Assembly: GCA_029248265.1 (NCBI GenBank)
Contig: JAQWJQ010000290.1
Coordinates: 1-35,948 of the forward strand
Source of the DNA: Planctomycetota bacterium
GTDB lineage: Bacteria; Planctomycetota; UBA1135; GCA-002686595
Length of the DNA stretch: 35,948 bases
Direction: 5' to 3'
Part shown: positions 35,218-35,948 of the stretch, piece after piece
How positions within the stretch are numbered: the stretch's first letter is position 1
Layout of the letters: the number at the start of each line of letters is the position of its first letter
Translations under genes and position numbers: made by a program
Notes under the pieces: generated by a model
Seen by the model: only the letters and a program-made list of their open reading frames with translations
What the model was told of the DNA's origin: nothing
Database searches by the model: none

Positions 35218-35948
35218 CGCTTCAAGGCCCTCCTGATCAAGACCACTGCGATGGCGCCACCGACGATGGTCGTGAGCCATGCCCCGAGCCACGGAGGAAG
35301 ATCCGAAGACTGGCCCAGCTCCTTGCCGAGGCGCATGTTCAAGACGTAGTAGAGGATCCCATAACCAGCAGAGACGGCGAGAGCGCCGAGCTGCGTCCCC
35401 CCCCTCATCAGCAGACCGGTGGACGCACCTAGCAGCAGGAAGAGGAAGTAGATCGCGAACATCGTCGCCCGGTAGTGGAGCATGAACCGGTACTCCCGCT
35501 CCCGCCCGGGCTCGACCTCCCCGCTGGCGAGCCGACGCCGGATCTCCGACGAGACGAGGTACTTGGCCCGCTGGTAGCTCTGCTCCTTGCGCTCCACCCG
35601 ACCAGCGAGGTTGATCTGCGCCTCGAACTCCTCGGACCGGCGATCGACCTTGCTCTCCGGATCGAAGAGCTCGAAGTCGTACGCCTTGAAGTGCAGGAAG
35701 TCTCCATCGATCCAGAGGTCGACGGAGCCCGCGAAAGCGTCCATCAACCGCCGCTCCTCCTGGTCCTCGTCGAGGTACCGGATGTACGCGTTGTAGAACG
35801 TCCCGTCCTCCCGAGCCCCGGCCTTCAGAAGGAAGTCTCCGATCTGCAGGCCCGTCCGCCCCGGCTGGAGGTTCTCGACCACGGACGCCGTGGCGTCGAC
35901 CATGAAGCGCTTCTGCCGCTTCTTGAGCTGCGGCAGCTCGTTCGAGAC
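35214..35948 (-). CDS. LptF/LptG family permease, 5' end truncated by window
   Basis: Open to the window edge (VSNELPQLKKRQKRFMVDATASVVENL...); C-terminal TM region RATMFAIYFLFLLLGASTGLLMRGG; ATGA overlap with downstream permease. Confidence 0.8.
   Translation of the reverse strand, partial: VSNELPQLKKRQKRFMVDATASVVENLQPGRTGLQIGDFLLKAGAREDGTFYNAYIRYLDEDQEERRLMDAFAGSVDLWIDGDFLHFKAYDFELFDPESKVDRRSEEFEAQINLAGRVERKEQSYQRAKYLVSSEIRRRLASGEVEPGREREYRFMLHYRATMFAIYFLFLLLGASTGLLMRGGTQLGALAVSAGYGILYYVLNMRLGKELGQSSDLPPWLGAWLTTIVGGAIAVVLIRRALKR

Noticed and set aside
1-35948. CRISPR arrays, transposases, prophage or other mobile elements
   Set aside because: No spaced direct-repeat array and no recognisable transposase, integrase or phage protein in any frame; the tandem repeats found are contiguous, without spacers.

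Overview
High-GC bacterial chromosomal window, coding-dense and probably Planctomycetota-like (taxonomic guess only). I see about 28 protein genes, mostly housekeeping or envelope. They include an Na+:alanine (AGCS) symporter, an EF-hand protein, and a minus-strand run of hypoxanthine phosphoribosyltransferase, RluA/D-type pseudouridine synthase, TruD, MTA phosphorylase and M28 peptidase. There is a heme A/Cu-oxidase assembly cluster (ctaA, ctaB, Sco1-DUF420 fusion), then YgfZ, a Leu-type dehydrogenase, a galactokinase-like GHMP kinase, an MBOAT + SGNH-like pair, an NtrY-like sensor kinase, a GT9 heptosyltransferase-like gene and two LptF/LptG-type permeases. No tRNA, rRNA, CRISPR array or transposase was recognised. 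The strongest non-obvious signal is at the left edge. The minus-strand ORF at 241..486 ends at an in-frame TGA lying exactly at the second redox Cys of an AhpD-like motif (E-x11-C-H-Y-[TGA]-T-L-S-H). The frame stays open and AhpD-like to the window edge, and a bacterial-SECIS-like stem-loop follows the TGA directly, so this is very probably a selenoprotein gene that ORF callers truncate. Secondary observations: an M1-aminopeptidase-like lipoprotein whose HExxH positions are replaced, a TruD with a ~183-aa RGG-rich tail, a secreted protein combining (STxQR)n repeats with a Cys/Trp-rich segment and TPR-like C-terminus, a galactokinase with an altered sugar-binding signature, and several perfect palindromes or tandem repeats in intergenic DNA.
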